Assembly: GCA_016938095.1 (NCBI GenBank)
Contig: JAFGVG010000315.1
Span: forward strand, 1-23,126
Direction: 5' to 3'
Source of the DNA: Bacteroidales bacterium
GTDB taxonomy: Bacteria; Bacteroidota; Bacteroidia; Bacteroidales; UBA10428
Length of the DNA: 23,126 nt
The notes below the pieces were generated by a model. The model saw only the letters and a list, made by a program, of their open reading frames with translations. It ran no database searches and was not told the origin of the DNA. Below are positions 22,024 through 23,126 of the stretch, piece by piece (the stretch's first letter is position 1; every line of letters begins with the position of its first letter). Position numbers and translations under genes: made by a program.

Positions 22024-22935
22024 TTAGGCGGTAAGTTCACGAAATACGTCTTCCAACTTATTGTCTTTACGGTGCATCGACAGGATAACCAACCCTTCGG
22101 TTACAGCCAGCCGGAATAACTCTTCACGTAAGTCTTTTTCGCCTGTTGTTTCAATCAGCCATGTACCAGGCTTTACACGGCGTGTTCTGCGTATTCCGCT
22201 AAGGGAAGCAAAAATACCTTCGTCCCTGTCGTGGTCGAATTCAATCACAATGGTATGGGATTTGACAGTTGCGTATGCACTCATGTTTTCTGTCAGGTCA
22301 TTGGCCACAATCTGACCCCTGTTCAGGATGATCACACGCTGGCAAATGGCTTCCACTTCTTGCATGATATGAGTTGACAGTATCACGGTTTTTGCGCTGC
22401 CAAGGCCGGAAATGAGGTTACGGATTTCGGTAAGTTGATTGGGATCAAGGCCGGTGGTGGGTTCGTCAAGTATCAGTATATCCGGATCGTGAATAATGGC
22501 CTGGGCAAGTCCTACCCGCTGACGATACCCCTTGGACAGGAATCGAATTGGTTTATGCATTTCAGGGTCCAGGCCGGTAAGCTGAATAACTTCCATAACC
22601 CTCTCTTTGCTTTTCTTCCCCAGTTGATAAAGTCCGGCAACATGCATGAGGTATTCCTTCACATATAAATCGGTGTACAACGGATTGTGTTCCGGCAGAT
22701 AACCCAGGTTTCTCCTGGTGTCTTCTGCATTTTTGGTTACGGGAATGCCATTTATCTTAACTTCACCGGAACTTGGTGCCATGAGCGAGCAGATAATTTT
22801 CATAAGGGTGGATTTGCCTGCACCGTTGGGACCAATCAGGCCAACAATTTCTCCCGATTTTACTGAAAAGGAAAGGTCGTCAAGCGCAAGTTGAGAACCA
22901 TAGGATTTACTGAGGTGTTCTACCAAAACAGACAT
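22024..22935 (-). CDS. gldA: GldA-like ABC transporter ATP-binding protein
   Basis: A 303-residue ABC ATPase. The ATG at 22935 is chosen over a TTG two codons upstream. Walker A is GPNGAGKST (35-43, Lys41), the Q-loop region has GYLPEHNPLYTDLYVKEYL, the signature is LSKGYRQRVGLAQA (133-146, Lys in place of the usual Gly at position 3), Walker B is ILILDEPT (Asp157, Glu158), and the switch His is in LSTHIM. The GYLPEHNPLY...L.VKEYL block and the C-terminal half match GldA of Bacteroidota, part of the GldAFG transporter tied to gliding motility in Flavobacterium. The permease genes gldF and gldG are not adjacent, so motility should not be assumed; in many non-gliding Bacteroidota this ATPase has an undefined export role. 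Confidence 0.85.
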   Translation of the reverse strand: MSVLVEHLSKSYGSQLALDDLSFSVKSGEIVGLIGPNGAGKSTLMKIICSLMAPSSGEVKINGIPVTKNAEDTRRNLGYLPEHNPLYTDLYVKEYLMHVAGLYQLGKKSKERVMEVIQLTGLDPEMHKPIRFLSKGYRQRVGLAQAIIHDPDILILDEPTTGLDPNQLTEIRNLISGLGSAKTVILSTHIMQEVEAICQRVIILNRGQIVANDLTENMSAYATVKSHTIVIEFDHDRDEGIFASLSGIRRTRRVKPGTWLIETTGEKDLREELFRLAVTEGLVILSMHRKDNKLEDVFRELTA

Positions 22936-22954
22936 GCACAAGTGGTTTTGCTGT

Positions 22955-22962
22955 CAAATATA
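22955..22962 (-). promoter_or_regulatory. Candidate -7 promoter element of the gldA-like gene
   Basis: The minus strand reads TATATTTG, an exact TAnnTTTG match, 19 bases upstream of the ATG at 22935. No TTG is found at the -33 distance. Confidence 0.5.
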
Positions 22963-23033
22963 AGGTATTCAGCCTGAAAATCATCGGGATATTTGCAGGA
23001 AGTGAATCGGCAAGGTTAAAACTTCTTGTCAAG

Positions 23034-23065
23034 TTGCGGAATACTGCCTTAAAATGCTATTTTTG
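23034..23065 (+). promoter_or_regulatory. Bacteroidota-type promoter (TTG-N21-TATTTTTG) for the gene at the right edge
   Basis: TTG at 23034-23036, a 21-base spacer and TATTTTTG at 23058-23065 match both halves of the phylum consensus. It lies 29 bases upstream of the ATG at 23095 and points away from the gldA-like gene, so the two genes are divergently transcribed from separate promoters. Confidence 0.65.
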
Positions 23066-23094
23066 CAGGTTACAATCAAAAAGTTTTCCATTTC

Positions 23095-23126
23095 ATGAAA
23101 ATCAAAGAATTGCTTGCTTCACGCGA
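23095..23126 (+). CDS. Start of an unidentified gene, cut by the window edge
   Basis: An ATG at 23095 opens MKIKELLASR before the window ends. It follows a full Bacteroidota promoter match at the right distance, which is the main reason to believe it is a real start. Ten residues are too few to name a family. Confidence 0.5.
   Translation, partial: MKIKELLASR

Noticed and set aside
22024..22935. Proof of gliding motility
   Set aside because: Only the ATPase is present, without gldF/gldG or other gld genes; homologues exist in non-gliding Bacteroidota.

Overview
The window looks chromosomal and comes from a member of the Bacteroidota, most likely a Bacteroidales/Marinilabiliales-type organism; this is inferred from gene content, not computed. 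Pointers are a GldA-type ABC ATPase, a DUF4493-like/lamin-tail lipoprotein, a SiaC-family (DUF1987) protein, a DUF6132-like membrane protein, a sirtuin lacking the zinc cysteines, and repeated matches to the Bacteroidota promoter -7 element TAnnTTTG, two of them with a TTG exactly 21 bases upstream. I saw no tRNA, rRNA, insertion sequence, phage gene or CRISPR array.

Layout. 1-153: 3' end of a SpmB-like nucleoside-recognition (Gate) membrane protein. 162-1491 (minus): sirtuin followed by an overlapping outer-membrane beta-barrel gene. 1571-4003 (plus): a Wzc-like bacterial tyrosine autokinase with a Gly-Tyr tail. 4009-4860 (minus): tandem-domain universal stress protein. 5211-6267 (plus): SiaC-family protein, then a thioredoxin translationally coupled to a small membrane protein. 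6268-10315 (plus): a 300-base leader region with a strong promoter match, an inverted repeat and a small upstream ORF, then a three-subunit biotin-dependent acyl-CoA (probably propionyl-CoA) carboxylase: carboxyltransferase, biotin carboxylase and biotin carrier. 10349-13530 (plus): purine nucleoside phosphorylase, extended SDR and a lipoprotein, closed by a terminator-like hairpin. 13734-15269 (plus): an undecaprenyl-phosphate sugar-1-phosphate transferase-like enzyme. 15276-20626 (minus): a compact five-gene polysaccharide operon (UDP-HexNAc 6-dehydrogenase, WlbA-like dehydrogenase, Gmd, Fcl, OPX export lipoprotein). 20677-21927 (minus): metK. 22024-22935 (minus): gldA-like ATPase. 23095 to the edge: start of an unidentified plus-strand gene.

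The theme is exopolysaccharide or capsule production. Gmd and Fcl make GDP-L-fucose; the 6-dehydrogenase and WlbA homologue make an oxidised UDP-HexNAc uronate heading to 2,3-diamino uronates; the sugar transferase would load the first sugar on the lipid carrier; the OPX protein and tyrosine autokinase would drive export and length control. The kinase lies about 11 kb from its expected OPX partner, with central metabolism between. No flippase, polymerase, glycosyltransferase, aminotransferase or acetyltransferase is here, so the pathway must be completed elsewhere.

No obviously new multi-gene system is visible. The most interesting leads are the carboxylase leader, the Gly-Tyr tail of the kinase, the non-canonical sugar transferase, the zinc-less sirtuin with deacylase-type specificity residues, and small palindromes placed at promoters.
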